Below, piece after piece: positions 11,908 through 22,639 of a DNA stretch of 64,000 nucleotides. Position numbers and translations under genes: made by a program. The notes under the pieces are model-generated. The model had not been told where the DNA came from, searched no databases, and was given only the letters and a program-made list of their open reading frames with translations. Source of the DNA: Hymenopus coronatus (Eukaryota; Arthropoda; Insecta; Mantodea; Hymenopodidae); NCBI GenBank assembly GCA_030762935.1, contig CM060886.1, positions 34,457,509 to 34,521,508 of the forward strand. Direction: 5' to 3'. The first letter of the stretch is position 1; the number at the start of each line of letters is the position of its first letter.

Positions 11908-12640
11908 AGCATTTTCAGAAAAAGGTCCGAGTGTGTCCGTGTGTCTGTCAACAGGATAACTCAAAAACGAAAATTCAGTAAAATACCAAACTTGGTATTT
12001 AAGTTTAGTATCTTCCAGGGATGCCACACGAAGGTTTTGCGAAAAATCCCTCTACCTAAAACTACCATTTACATGGAACGTTTTTCGAAAATTTTGACTT
12101 TTTCAAAATTTGATGTAACGTTTTTAATTAAAATATCGTATATTACCTTTCAAATAAAATGTATATCTTGAATTTTCTGGGAATGACCTCTAAAGATTAC
12201 TTTATTCTGGATGAATTGTACGTTATTTTGCATAACTGATAAGCCAAAAAAGATGGAAAAAAAATGTGCCACATAAAAAATGTAGAGCACGTTAAAACAA
12301 ACATTTATGTTATATACATTTTGTTCGGGGAGTTGATCATCTTTGAGATATTCTGTTTTTGGTTTCTGCTTTAAAAAACTTACTTTTCTCTCATATTGCA
12401 ATTGGTCACCTCCTCTGCGTAGAAACAAAGGAACTTAGTCACATAGCAACCCGTTTTTGACTATCCCTTTAACCTATGGTACTTCCTTATTTCGCTTCTA
12501 GTTACAAGGAAGCAGGTAATAAGACCTTTTCTGCTAATTTTTTTCTCAATTAGTATGAAGTAAATAGCGGCATTAGCATTTTAACAATAATTTGTTGCAG
12601 AGATGTAGAGAAAGTTATGTGAATGGAACACAGTGGATTG
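11908..12640 (+). mobile_element. FamA copy 5, lacking its palindromic end
   Basis: The copy starts inside the element at the GCATTTTCAGAAAAAGGTCC string beside the GT tract and runs to the hairpin end (CACAG at ~12631). The first ~110 bases of the family, including ACTTTCTCTAC and the palindrome, are missing at the junction with copy 4. Confidence 0.88.
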
Positions 12641-13487
12641 TAGTTACAGCACAATGCATGAAGCATTCCTGCCAATGTTGATCTCACAAATTAAATTGGA
12701 GTGTGGACAACACTGCATTGATAAAAAGGAAGATATACTTAAATTCCCTTTTTTTACTATAGGTACAGTGGTTCATACACAAGCTATTTTCCTGTCAAGT
12801 TTGTAACAGATACATGCATTAGGTAGCTCCTGGTCAGAAACAAAACTTGTAGGTTATGGTTATAAATACCAATACCATCGCATTTTATAGCTACACTTCT
12901 TGAGTTTACATTATCTTGATTGTCCATTAAATGATGTTGAAAAGCAAAAAAATAACACTTGTTTGAAGTCCATAAATTGCTGCTTTCAGAGCAGCACGTG
13001 TTTATTTTACTTTCGGTATTTACGCGAATAGGTAAGCACAGACTGCATGCCTAGAGACAACATACACACGAAAATTACACCAATGTAATGCACTTTTATC
13101 TTGGCCGTTCATTAAATGATGTTGGGAAGCAAAGTATATCCTTAAATTTAAGTAAAATAACATGTAATGCAGTAAAATGTAAAACAAAAGCACATCCTTT
13201 ATTGTAGTTTAGTTATTTACACCAATATATCTGCACAAATTGTATTATTAGAGACAGCAAACATAGGAAAATTATGACGCTGTAATACACTGTTTACGAT
13301 TAAAAGGCTGAAAAATATTATTTTAACATCTTCGTATTTACAATCAGTCATAGCGGATAGGAATCCGCTGTTGGGGAACCGGCGAAGAGGCCACAACGCG
13401 ATACTAGCGCTGCGTATGGAGAGGAACATGCAAAGCAACTCAAGTCGACACACTATTTCATTCTATCCGCCATGATAATACTCAAAT
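12641..13487. repeat. Unrecognised sequence with one imperfect direct duplication
   Basis: The string CATTAAATGATGTTG flanked by similar bases occurs near 12,925 and again near 13,111, about 186 bases apart. This suggests an old local duplication. Otherwise nothing is recognised. Confidence 0.4.
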
Positions 13488-13632
13488 TAGCCCGGAGACC
13501 TCTGAGCTGACAGTTCCCCGATATTTTCTCACGAGAATGGGGAAGAACTCCTTCCTCCAAGATTGCAACCAGTAGTTTTCGGGTTGAGAAGCAGACGTAC
13601 CACCACGGAGTTGGGCTCAGCGACAATGTCAG
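13488..13632 (-). mobile_element. Probable worn tRNA-derived SINE, type S7
   Basis: Read on the minus strand, a tRNA-like head (TCCGTGGTGGTACGTCTGCT, A-box region) is followed by a degenerate B box (TGGTTGCAATC). Only one copy is seen in the window, so this is tentative. Confidence 0.35.
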
Positions 13633-15283
13633 ATAACTTATTTGTGTATTGAAGCCCTTAACAAGGTCATATGAAGACTAACATTTCCAAGTCATAAATG
13701 TCAAATTCTAGTTTCATCACGCGATGTGGTTGCTATTTGGTTTACTTTAACAGTGATATCCTGCTTAAGGAATTTCTTGTTCGCGGGATCGTCACTATGT
13801 ACACAAATCTCGATTTTCGGACGTAAAAATGGGAATTTATCCCCGGGACTTTTTTTTTTTACGTAAGCAATGATTCTTTTGTACAATCAAAGACTTTGAA
13901 AATACGCCTGAAAGTACTTATCATAAGACGGGATCTTTCCACTGATCCGCCCATATCTTTCACCTGTTTGCTATGCTTATAAGAGCGTATTAGACAGGCT
14001 AGTTACCTATACATGAAATTTGTGACAAATGAAGTTTAGAGTTGCGTACTGGTGATCCCAAACTCTCTGGGCAATACTGACCTTTCTCACCGGGTGATAG
14101 AAAATTAGGTTAATCTTTTCTTGTACTACATACCGAAGTTCTAATGTCAAGGTAATTCCCGCACGTGGTGAACAAAATTAGTAAAGTCAACCTGCTCAGT
14201 GAGAGCGTTGAGCGGGATTGAGGGATGAAGGGGTGGGTTGCCCATTCGGTTTTGCCTTTTCTTACTCGCCTGGTATGCTGTGCCAGAATGACACCAATAA
14301 AAATCACATAAGACTCGACTCCTCGTCAACGTTCACATTTTTAGCAAAACCATTGGGCAGACTATTTTTAATGTCTTTTGAGTGTACAAACATTGACATC
14401 GATTGTGGTTTGATGTAAGCAAGGGTTGGGAGAGTGGTTAATAAATGGGCGAGGGTGTAGTATTTCCTTTAGAAGTAGGGAAAATCTGTGTTTATAACTG
14501 CCCAAGCGCAATCATCCATTTCTTGAATAATTACTTTTGAACGTTGAAACGCTGAAAGTGTAACCACTCTCAAGCACTTCAGGATAAAAACAGACTGGTG
14601 CCGCGACTTTGGATTTAGTTTTGGAAAAATATAATCATAAGAAAATACCAGAATTTGGGGCATAAATAAGGGAAACCATCGATTACTTATATATAAAGAA
14701 AGGTTACATATCTGCTGCAGACAAAAATTATCAAAGCTAAGTTGAAACACCGGATTTGAAGATTGTCGAGTATATTAAGACTTTAATAAGTGAAAGTTTT
14801 GAACCGGTAATATTATCTGAACAGAAATGAACCTTCTTAAAAACTTTGTATTGCATAGTATTCCAAGTGCGTAAATATGTAAATGAATAGTACTCTATAA
14901 TTAGAAATGATGTTTTTTCCAATGCTTTCCATTGACTTAGTTAGTGACTTCGGGGAACCTCATTCCACCAAGCAATGACTAGGCCTATTTATTAGCTGGA
15001 GGCACTCAAAGGGCAACGTGCGTTACTTCCGATGTGGATGACGATGAAACAAAACCACATTAGGGTTTGGCGTCACTATAGAACCTCGAGACCCTGTGCT
15101 ACTAATTATGAAAACGTGGTGCTATAGTCATACATGCAAAGGGAAAAAATAATTATTAATCGCACCACAAATAGCAGAAACAATTTTTTTCTTTACCAAA
15201 ATTAAAGAATAGTAACTAATTATATAATTTTAAGAATTATTTTAGCTGGCTAGTATGGCTAAATCAATACCAACTGAGTTATA
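13633..15283. other. Unrecognised sequence
   Basis: No supported gene or repeat over about 1.6 kb. Confidence 0.25.
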
Positions 15284-15772
15284 CAGGGTGTTTCAAAACG
15301 ACACCAAACGAAGATGTGGACCTTGTTGGTCATACCGTACGTGATACGTGAATATAATTTTAAGCTCCAAATTCGACACATACAAAAACTGCCATAAAAT
15401 CACCATGGTTTAGGCAGTCGTACATAACAAAATGGCATGTGCCAAGAGAGACGCCGGTTGGTAGAAAAGGTCTCAGTCGCGTGATGTAGGCGTGGTTTGA
15501 TAGACACGCCGGCGTGGCACAGGTCACCTTAATAATGGAAAACGTAGCATGTGGGTTTTGTTAGGTGTTTAGTATAACACGTTCTGAGGTTGTTTATGTG
15601 GCGTATGACAATCGTTTTTCCTTCGCTGCCTAATCCCAAATGTGTACGATTTTTAAACACACACATTTTTTTTTAAATAGAATAGTTTGAAAGTTGGACA
15701 TCAGTTTTGGACAAGTCAAAGTGTAAGCTAATTGACTGCTATCTTCGTTTGGTGACGTATTGAAACGGCCTG
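15284..15772. mobile_element. MITE with ~35-bp terminal inverted repeats and TATA target duplication
   Basis: The left end CAGGGTGTTTCAAAACGACA continues into CCAAACGAAGAT. The right end is its imperfect inverted copy (ATCTTCGTTTGG ... GAAACGGCCTG). Both ends are flanked by TATA (15280-15283 and 15773-15776). It is 489 bp long with no coding frame. The TA-rich target would suit a Tc1/mariner-type or a 4-bp-target superfamily; the superfamily is not determined. Confidence 0.8.
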
Positions 15773-16172
15773 TATATTGTTAAAATAATCCTGTTATGAT
15801 TTGAACTCTTGAAAATAAACCTAGTAGGGAACCAAAACTACATTATGAGGAATAGTTTTCGTGACTAAAATTGCGAAGTTCACACAGATCACTGGACAAA
15901 GTTTATGGTGCATACCTGCTTGGTATAATATCGTTGTAATCTTAAAATAGTAGCTAATGAAGCAATTAATACTAACAGTTTCATCACACTAATAAAATAA
16001 ACACTCTAAGAAGAATTACTTTGGCCTGATATATGCATCTAAATCACACTATTGCATAAATTTAAATTTTAATTAGAAGAATAGAAGCAAGAGAAATTGG
16101 GCTGATAGCCAAAAATATAGATATTAATCAATGTAGACATGTAATGACATGCATGGAAGTCTATTATTTTTA
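15773..16172. other. Unrecognised AT-rich sequence
   Basis: Nothing supported beyond the MITE's right TATA flank. Confidence 0.3.
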
Positions 16173-16675
16173 ATTTGATGTGGTATATTCATATGACTTT
16201 TTCTACTGACTATTCAGCAAACTTGTCTTAAACAATCTTGTTCTTGTAAATGTTTCAGGTTAATCGAGGTAAATAGCTGCAGAAATACTTTTGTTTCATA
16301 TTTCTCTGTAGATACAACTGGGTTAAGGGAACACAGTGGGCTTAAGCGAGAGTCAAATATTGAAAGAGCTGATCGCTATGTGAGGGCTTTCTAATTCCAT
16401 TCATTTTACTTGACCAGCAGAAAGAAAATTTAGAAAGGACTCCATAAGTATGAAAAAATTGAAACCAATAACACGCTCTATCTCTTACAGTTTACCCGTT
16501 ATACAAAAGGCATTCAAAATGAAAAAGACTTCAGACGTATTCTCAGAAAATTTAAGATATCTAAGATGACATAAACACATTTTAAACATATGGTATTGTA
16601 ATCAAAATCGATAGGCTATTTTTGAAAAAATGAACCATGTACAGGACAGTTAAGGGGTGAGTACCAAAGCTGGGA
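16173..16675 (-). mobile_element. FamA copy 6, old and truncated
   Basis: Recognisable but strongly diverged from class 1: TTTGATGTGGTATATTCATATGAC at the hairpin end, later AATTTAAGATATC and AATCAAAATCGATAGG. Similarity is lost before 16,690, just ahead of the S3 SINE. Confidence 0.7.
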
Positions 16676-16708
16676 ACACATTGGTATATAAGGGTTACAA
16701 ATTGGTTT

Positions 16709-16960
16709 GCCCACCTGGGTAGTGTGGTGGTAGCGCGTCTGCCTCATATTCAACAGGTCGTGAGTTCGAATCTCGCTTAGGGTGAGTTACACGGATAAGG
16801 TTTTCTCGGGGTTTTCCATTATTATGAGAAGACGAATGTCGAGTAACTTTGAACTCCATAGACCCCGAGATCATGAGCATCATTTCACCAATTTCATTCA
16901 TTCATCGTCCGATACGACCAACCAGGTTAAAGGATGTTAAGCTTTAAAAAAAAAAAAAAA
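16709..16960 (+). mobile_element. tRNA-derived SINE, type S3, copy a, with poly(A)
   Basis: The head has an A box (GTGGTGGTAGCGCG) and a B box (GAGTTCGAATC near 16762). The body contains GGATAAGGTTTTCTCGGGG and TTTCACCAATTTCATTC. The element ends GGATGTTAAGCTT plus a run of about 15 A. The intact poly(A) suggests a relatively recent insertion. Confidence 0.9.
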
Positions 16961-17868
16961 AGTGGTTGCTATGTGGCTGAAGTTTCTTTGTTGCCGGTCC
17001 CCATGGCCACGCTCGCTAAAGTGCCTCGCTTTAGTGCTTCGTGGCGCACAGGATCGTGGGTTCGAGTCCCGCTTTGGGCATGGGTGCTTCTGTGTTTGTA
17101 AATGTGTATATGTCTGTGTATGTATAGGTAAAAGGAAAACGTTAAACATTAATAGGTCAACTAAGCAAATGTAGGAAACTGGAGAAAAAAAAGGAATACA
17201 GCATCGGAATCCTGACAAGCCTCCGGTAGGTTAAAGTACGAGTTCACAAAGTCCTGTATGAGAAAAGTATGTCTTTATAGCTGAAAAAAACAAGGAATAT
17301 CTCAAAAACAATCAACTCCACGAAAAAAAATGTATATAACATAAATTGTGTGTTTTAAGGTGCTCTACATTTGTTGTCTGGTAAGTTCTTGTCCATCCCT
17401 TTAGCAGTTATGCAAAATTCCGTAAAATTGACCGAGAATAAAGTAATCTTCAGAGGCTATTGCCAGAAATTTCAAAATATACATTTTATTTTTCATGTAA
17501 ATATCTTTAATATACGATATTTTAATCAAAATCGTTAGAGCCATTTTTTAGAAATTCAATTTTTTCGAAAAAAAGTTCCATGTAAAGGGTAGTTTAGGTT
17601 GGGAGGATTTTTCTCAAAATCTTCGTGTCGCATCCCTGGAAGATACTAAACTTCAATACCAAGTTTGGTATTTTACCGACTTTTTGTTTTTGAGTTATCG
17701 TGTTCACAGACACACGGACACACACGGACCTTTTTCTGAAAATACATTTTTTGGATACAGGGGACCCTAAAACATAATTTCCGGTGAAATCTCGGTATCG
17801 AATTTTTTGGTGGAGTGCAATACCTTCTCTATACACTATATACATAGCACGTATAGAGAAAGTAAAAA
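16961..17868 (-). mobile_element. FamA copy 7, split by an S4 SINE
   Basis: It starts inside the family at GTGGTTGCTATGTGGCTGAAG, directly after the S3 poly(A). It breaks at 16991, resumes near 17236 at ACGAGTTCACAAAG, and then runs intact to the end motif ATAGAGAAAGT at 17852. It is class 1 and most like copy 1. Confidence 0.88.
16992..17235 (+). mobile_element. tRNA-derived SINE, type S4, inserted in FamA copy 7
   Basis: The tRNA-like head (GGTCCCCATGGCCACGCTCG...) has a B box (GGGTTCGAGTCCC near 17058). A GT-rich middle and a tail with GAAAACGTTAAACATTAATAGG follow. FamA sequence continues on both sides, so the insertion is later than FamA copy 7. The extra ~60 bases after the tail may be element or filler. 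Confidence 0.75.
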
Positions 17869-18134
17869 TAGTTTAAATCAGAACAAGTCAACAAGTGTTT
17901 CAATTCATAGTATCACGATGATAACAATCAGTAAGTAATTCGTGATTCCCTCTCATTTAAAGATAGCGTCTATACTCCAATTATTTCCCTTTGGATATGA
18001 AGCTGACCAAGGAGCATGCTTTTGTTAATTTATTTGAGATGTTTATTTGTTTATGGTTATGGCGAATTGATAATTTCCACAGTAATTATTTCAGGGTTCA
18101 TAATTAGTCCTTATTTTTCATAAACATAGTTTCA
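17869..18134. other. Unrecognised spacer
   Basis: Nothing supported. Confidence 0.3.
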
Positions 18135-18235
18135 TTAGAGCAACTGAATGGTGACCGGGAGAAGGCTGGTTCAAATCCCGGCTGTGACATTACATTTTGC
18201 AGTCTGACTTTTCGTACCCAACTTCTGTAGTTTCA
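18135..18235 (+). mobile_element. SINE fragment, type S6, copy d
   Basis: The string GACCGGGAGAAGGCTGGTTCAAATCCCGGCTGTGACATTACATTTTGCAGTCTGACT matches the B-box half and tail of the S6 family. The A-box half is worn. Confidence 0.55.
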
Positions 18236-18540
18236 TTACTTTATGCATGTTTTATATAAAATACGTCTTTGGCATATCCAGTAGTGAAATTAATATAGCT
18301 TATACATATCTATATGAGAATAGTACAATAATTTGTATTTCCCGCTCAAAGAAGCAATAAAAGTCCATTAGGAACCAAAAATGTGCGTTCAGCCCATGAG
18401 AATGACTGTCCATCTCTGCCGTGCAGAGTTTCTACCTTGACTGAGTTATGGTGAAGAGTAGGAATCCAAGTCACTCTAGAAAGCAAACTTCGGCATGAGC
18501 GCGTTTTGGATGACACTGGTGTTTAACGGACATTTCGTGT
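18236..18540. other. Unrecognised sequence
   Basis: Nothing supported. Confidence 0.3.
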
Positions 18541-19038
18541 TTGATTTTTTCAGACACACAGACAGATGCAACACACACATTCACGCACATGATCCAGGGA
18601 CTCAAAACATATATTTCTGGTGAAATCTCGATTTTGAATTTTGGGTGGAATACAATACTTCCCCTACTTTACATAGTAATAGTAACTCCATGGCACGACA
18701 GCTCACGGGGAATCTTGACCTACCGCCCGGCGCCTGCGTTCCCCATCTCGGTCCACTACAGACGTCATGGACGGTGAGACGACATTAGCGCCTCGAATCC
18801 CTCCCGGCCGGTTAATGCGGTCCTCATGACCTGGAGCCACTACTTCTCCGTCAAGTAGCTGCTCAATTGGCCCCCCAGGAACCTTTCGAGGCTGAGTGCA
18901 CCCCGGGCCAGGTCTTCCAGCGGGGGAAAGATCCCCATGCCGGTACTGGGGATCGAACCCAGGTCTCCCGCTTGGTAAGCAGCTGTGCTACCACCGCGCT
19001 AAGAAGGCGACCTACTATATATAGTAGGAAAAGTAAAA
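18541..19038 (-). mobile_element. FamA copy 8, end fragment split by an S5 SINE
   Basis: Only the palindromic-end quarter is present (CA-rich tract, GGTGAAATCTCGATTTTGAA, GGGTGGAATACAATAC). The terminal palindrome is interrupted at ACATAGTA by the SINE and continues after it as TATATAGTAGGAAAAGTAAAAAC. Confidence 0.7.
18684..19012 (-). mobile_element. tRNA-derived SINE, type S5, copy a, inserted in FamA copy 8
   Basis: On the minus strand the tRNA-like head is near 19,005-18,945 (A box around GTGGTAGCACAGCTGC, B box GGTTCGATCCC). A GC-rich body with the strings CATGACGTCTGTAG and TGTCGTGCCAT follows at the 3' side. Two clear relatives and one probable relative occur elsewhere in the window. 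Confidence 0.85.
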
Positions 19039-19279
19039 ACATGCTATACATTAACTGTATAGAAGAAGCTGGATTATTTGGCAGTAAGGCTCATATTTCG
19101 ATGTCATATTACAGTAAATAAGGGTCATTATGTCAAGTCTAAATCGGTAATATCGAAGGTTTCAGAAAGGTTTGAAAAATATTTCGATGCGTATAAAATG
19201 ATAGGGAAGTGCATCGATCTGATCATATCAAGTATTTATTTAGAATCTAACGGGTAAAGTGTGAAAACACGTGTATAGC

Positions 19280-19445
19280 ACAGGAGTTGGATAGGTAGAG
19301 TCAAACTGAAAAACTTAATGCCATAGCCGGGATTTGAACCACGGATCTCCCGGTCTCTAGCCGCTTGCTCTTCCACTGAAGTACCATGGCAACAAGCCGC
19401 CTTAGCATTGAATTTCTCAACTGACTCGCATGTATCCGGGCAAAC
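19280..19445 (-). mobile_element. tRNA-derived SINE, type S6, copy a
   Basis: The minus-strand head has an A box (CATGGTACTTCAGTGGAAGAG) and a B box (GTGGTTCAAATCCCGG). Its tail reads TCAGTTTGACTCTACCTATCC. Sequence from 19,446 to 19,490 also resembles the 5' part of copy c at 45 kb. Confidence 0.75.
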
Positions 19446-19490
19446 CACAAGGTGATCTCAATTGGTATTGGTTTAAATGCTTTCCCTTTT

Positions 19491-19662
19491 TTCACACAAG
19501 CCGTTTGTAGGACAGGAGTTGGATAGGTAGAGTCAGACTGAAAAATTCATGCTGCCATGGTAGCTCAGTGGAAGAACAACCAGCTAGAGACCGGGAGATC
19601 CGCGGTTCATATCCCGGCTATATCACTAAATTTCTCAGTCTGACTCTACCTATTCAACGTCA
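19491..19662 (+). mobile_element. tRNA-derived SINE, type S6, copy b, opposed to copy a
   Basis: It begins with TTCACACAAGCCGTTTGTAGGACAGG, shared with the 5' end of copy c. The head GCCATGGTAGCTCAGTGGAAG, the B box CGGTTCATATCCCGG and the tail CAGTCTGACTCTACCTATTC follow. A second tail-like string (GGATAGGTAGAGTCAGACTG) near 19,517 is in the opposite sense, so the pair is rearranged. Confidence 0.7.
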
Positions 19663-20283
19663 TATGTAAGCTGCGTAGAGAGTACAGTTTTATGAATTGA
19701 AGAAGTCAGTAATACGTCAATGGACCTAGAAAACTTAGTAATAACTGAATATAAAGAAATTAATGTAATTAAGAATTTTTAACATACAAAAATTAACGGT
19801 AATTATATTCCAATACAATTTAATGTTCAAATAAAATAAAATGATCATAATTAGAGAGCGCAGAGTAACATTTAAAAGATTGCATGTTAACAGCGCTATG
19901 AGATTCATGATGTCAAGATGTCGTCCACTCTCAGTCTATACAGGTCTCGGCCGGCTGTTTTGTCACCGCCTCCGGGCTTCTACAGGTAATTAATGTGCAA
20001 TACACTTCAGTCTTTAGATATTTAATATCGCTTTTACTACTTGATCATATAACAACAGTTCTGCTCATGATAGAACTGTGCCATGATGGTTACCTGTACA
20101 GTAACACTTTCGCTTCTCACCAAGCAGATGGTATTAGGGTGCCATCCAGTCAGGCTGATTTTTGCCATCTGTACTTAAACTGTTACAGTCAGCCGTCAAG
20201 TCATGCCACACTATACTACTTTGCTCCGTGATGAACAGATGGCTCTGAGGTGCGGTCCAGTCCAGTTTCTTTCACTGTATGTG
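19663..20283. other. Unrecognised sequence
   Basis: No supported gene or repeat. Confidence 0.25.
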
Positions 20284-20505
20284 ATTTTTTTTTTTTTTTT
20301 TTTTAAGCTATGGACGCTCTTTAACTGTTGTGGTTCTCAGCGTCCCATTATATCCTTGGGCGTGAAACACCGCTTAATTTTGCTCAGAGGCTTCTCTATT
20401 AGACTTGATGTTCTTTTACATACCATAAATCTACGACACGGGACCAACGGCTTTACTTCCCTTCCGAAGGAAGCCATGCTAAGTATTTTTACACCACAGA
20501 ATAGT
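20284..20505 (-). mobile_element. Probable retroposon with poly(A) tail on the minus strand
   Basis: A run of about 20 T at 20,285-20,304 would be the poly(A) of a minus-strand insert. The next 200 bases, to the string CTTTACTTCCCTTCCGAAGGAAGCCATGCT, have a SINE or LINE 3'-end feel, but no tRNA-like head was found. Confidence 0.4.
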
Positions 20506-20580
20506 TAACGACGTAATCCTAACTAGATTGAAGCTGGAACTTGGGTCATTGTATTAAAAATCTAATCCGGTATTTTACGG

Positions 20581-20816
20581 CTGCGCCGTGGTCGAGTGGT
20601 TTTGACCATTCGCCTCTCATCCAGGCAGTCCGGGTTTGATCTCAGGCAACCGCATTTGAGATTTGTGGTAGACAAATTGGCGAGCAGAAGGTTTCTTTGG
20701 GTTCTCCGGCTTCCCCGCCATCGCATTTCACCGGTGCTCCATCTCCATTCTACGTATCATCAGTGCCATCGCCTGCGGTGCCATAATATAAATGTGGACA
20801 TTAAACACTTGCAAAA
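20581..20816 (+). mobile_element. tRNA-derived SINE, type S2, copy b
   Basis: It has an A box (CGTGGTCGAGTGG), a B box (GGGTTTGATCTC), TGTGGTAGACAAATTGG, CGGTGCTCCATCTCC and CGGTGCCATAATA. It ends against FamA copy 9 at an A run. Confidence 0.85.
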
Positions 20817-21632
20817 AAAGCTGACATGTTACACTCACATTACTTTCTCTAGATGATCTCCAAACTTCTTATAAAAGATTATTCTTTTTTCTACTCCATG
20901 CTAATCAAGATAAACATTAGCAGAATGTTCTTATTACTTAGTTCCTTATAAGTAAGTGGTAACTAAGGGAATTCTCTAGGATAAAGTGATAGTCAAATGT
21001 TTTAAAGGCTATCATTATGCGATTGTCAATTGCAAATCGCTTCTTTGCTTGGCCAGGAGTAGAACAAAATAAAAACATACACTTCCTGTCTGAGAAAAGT
21101 ATAAGTACTTCACAGTTGAAACCAAAAACAAGGAATATCTTTGAATCGGTTACCCCCAGAACAAAAACGTAAAAGACATAAATTGTGTGTTTTAACGAGA
21201 TCTACAATTTTCGTGTAGTAAGTTTTTGTCTATCTTTTGCGCTTTAGCAGTTACGCAAAATTCGGCAAAGTTCATCCATAATAAAGGGGTCTTGAGAGGC
21301 TATTTAAAGAAAATTCAAGATATATATTTTATTTGGGGTCCAAATAGTTTTAATATACAGTTTTAATTAAAATCGTTACAGCCATTTTTAAGAAAATAAA
21401 CATCTTCGAAATATTTCCATTAAAGGGTACTTTGTGGTGGGGGGATTTTCTTGAAAATCTTCGTGTCGCATCCCAGGAGGATACCAAACCTAAATACCAA
21501 CTTTGAATGCTTTCTTTTGGATTCAGGCAGACCCAAAACATGTATTTTCGGTGAAATCTCGGTATCGAATTTTTGGGTGCATTACAATACCTTCTTTATA
21601 CACTATGTATGGTACGTGTAATAAAGTAAAAA
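20817..21632 (-). mobile_element. FamA copy 9, sequence class 2
   Basis: Class 2 markers are GCTTGGCCAGGAGTAGAAC, CACTTCCTGTCTGAG and AAGTACTTCACAGTTGAAACC. The hairpin end reads GACATGTTACACTCAC. The palindromic end is worn (TGTATGGTACGTGTAATAAAGT). The CA tract is missing. Confidence 0.85.
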
Positions 21633-21639
21633 TCCGATA

Positions 21640-21770
21640 ATTACCTTGGACCCCGACGGAAACCTCGGATAAACCCGAGTCAGATTGATCAGCCCGCGAT
21701 TTGAACACAAGACCTTCGGAATGTGGGCCGCAGATGTTACCGCTGAGCTCGGTACGATCTGTAGCACTAT
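21640..21770 (-). mobile_element. tRNA-derived SINE, type S8
   Basis: The minus-strand head has an A box (GAGCTCAGCGGTAACATC) and a B box (GTGTTCAAATC). The tail includes CTGACTCGGGTTTATCCGAGG. It is the only copy seen here. Confidence 0.55.
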
Positions 21771-21891
21771 TTTCACAGGAGCATAGTAGATCATAAACGT
21801 GACACACTGCTTTACTTTTCATACTTCTATATGGTGTGTTCGCGGCACCCCGACTACTCCCACTACTGTCTCAAACATTTTCGCAATGACA

Positions 21892-22170
21892 TGTTTTTTT
21901 GTTTTTTTTTCTTAATTGTTTCATATGTATAGCCCCTTTTAACATCTAAGGTCATATCGGGGACTGGGCATCAGAAACAACTTGTCTGTAGGTACTTTAC
22001 CTTTGGTTTAATTTTTATTTATTTTCCTCTAACACACAGTCACATACATTCATTGTCACATACATACTTCCAGACTCTGTAGGGGATAGGGAATACTTTT
22101 GGTTAAAGGAAAATTCCCCGCCCCAGTCGGGAATCGAACCCGGGACCTCTGGGTGAGAAGTCAGTAGGGA
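21892..22170 (-). mobile_element. tRNA-derived SINE, type S1, copy b
   Basis: This is the inverted counterpart of the 3.6-kb copy. It has a poly(T) start, CCCCTTTTAACATCTAAGGTC, TTCCAGACTCTGTAGGGGATAGGG, and a B box (GGGAATCGAACCCGGGA on the plus strand). The A-box half is lost at 22,170. Confidence 0.8.
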
Positions 22171-22639
22171 GGCAGTGACAACATGTTTTGATGTTATGAT
22201 GTACCTATCATTAGTCCTATAATTTGAGCGTGTTATATTTTAAGTAATTGTTTTTTTCGCCAGATAGTTTCATCAAAAGGGACCTCACACACTTAAAGTT
22301 CCTATTACTATTACGCACGCACGCACACACGCAATGTGAGGGAACATTCAACAGATGCAATATTAAATTTGTTCTCGCACGATGTTGGTTGATCCCTTCC
22401 ATCCTGCCGCTAATTGGCCAAGTTGGCTGGCGGCGCGGCGGTGAAAGGCACAACTTTCTGACGTGCAGACAATGGTCATTAACAAGGGGAGGGCCTCATG
22501 CATCCTGCCATCCGCCAATCACCAGTCGCTCCAGCACAGGACTTCCACGATTATGTGCACAGCTCCACAATTAATATAAACAAGCAATAGGATGTGTTAC
22601 AATATTTTCAGATCGATGCTCGCACCATTTTCTTAGATT
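22171..22639. other. GC-richer unrecognised block
   Basis: Bases 22,310-22,560 are GC-rich compared with the region, with an alternating CA/CG tract near 22,314. No gene model is supportable. Confidence 0.25.

Noticed and set aside
19557..19625. Functional tRNA gene
   Set aside because: The cloverleaf-like head belongs to the S6 SINE: it is followed by the SINE tail and has several relatives with the same tail.
20203..20508. 101-codon open frame across the poly(T) tract
   Set aside because: It reads through a 20-T run giving poly-Phe, typical of chance translation across a retroposon tail.
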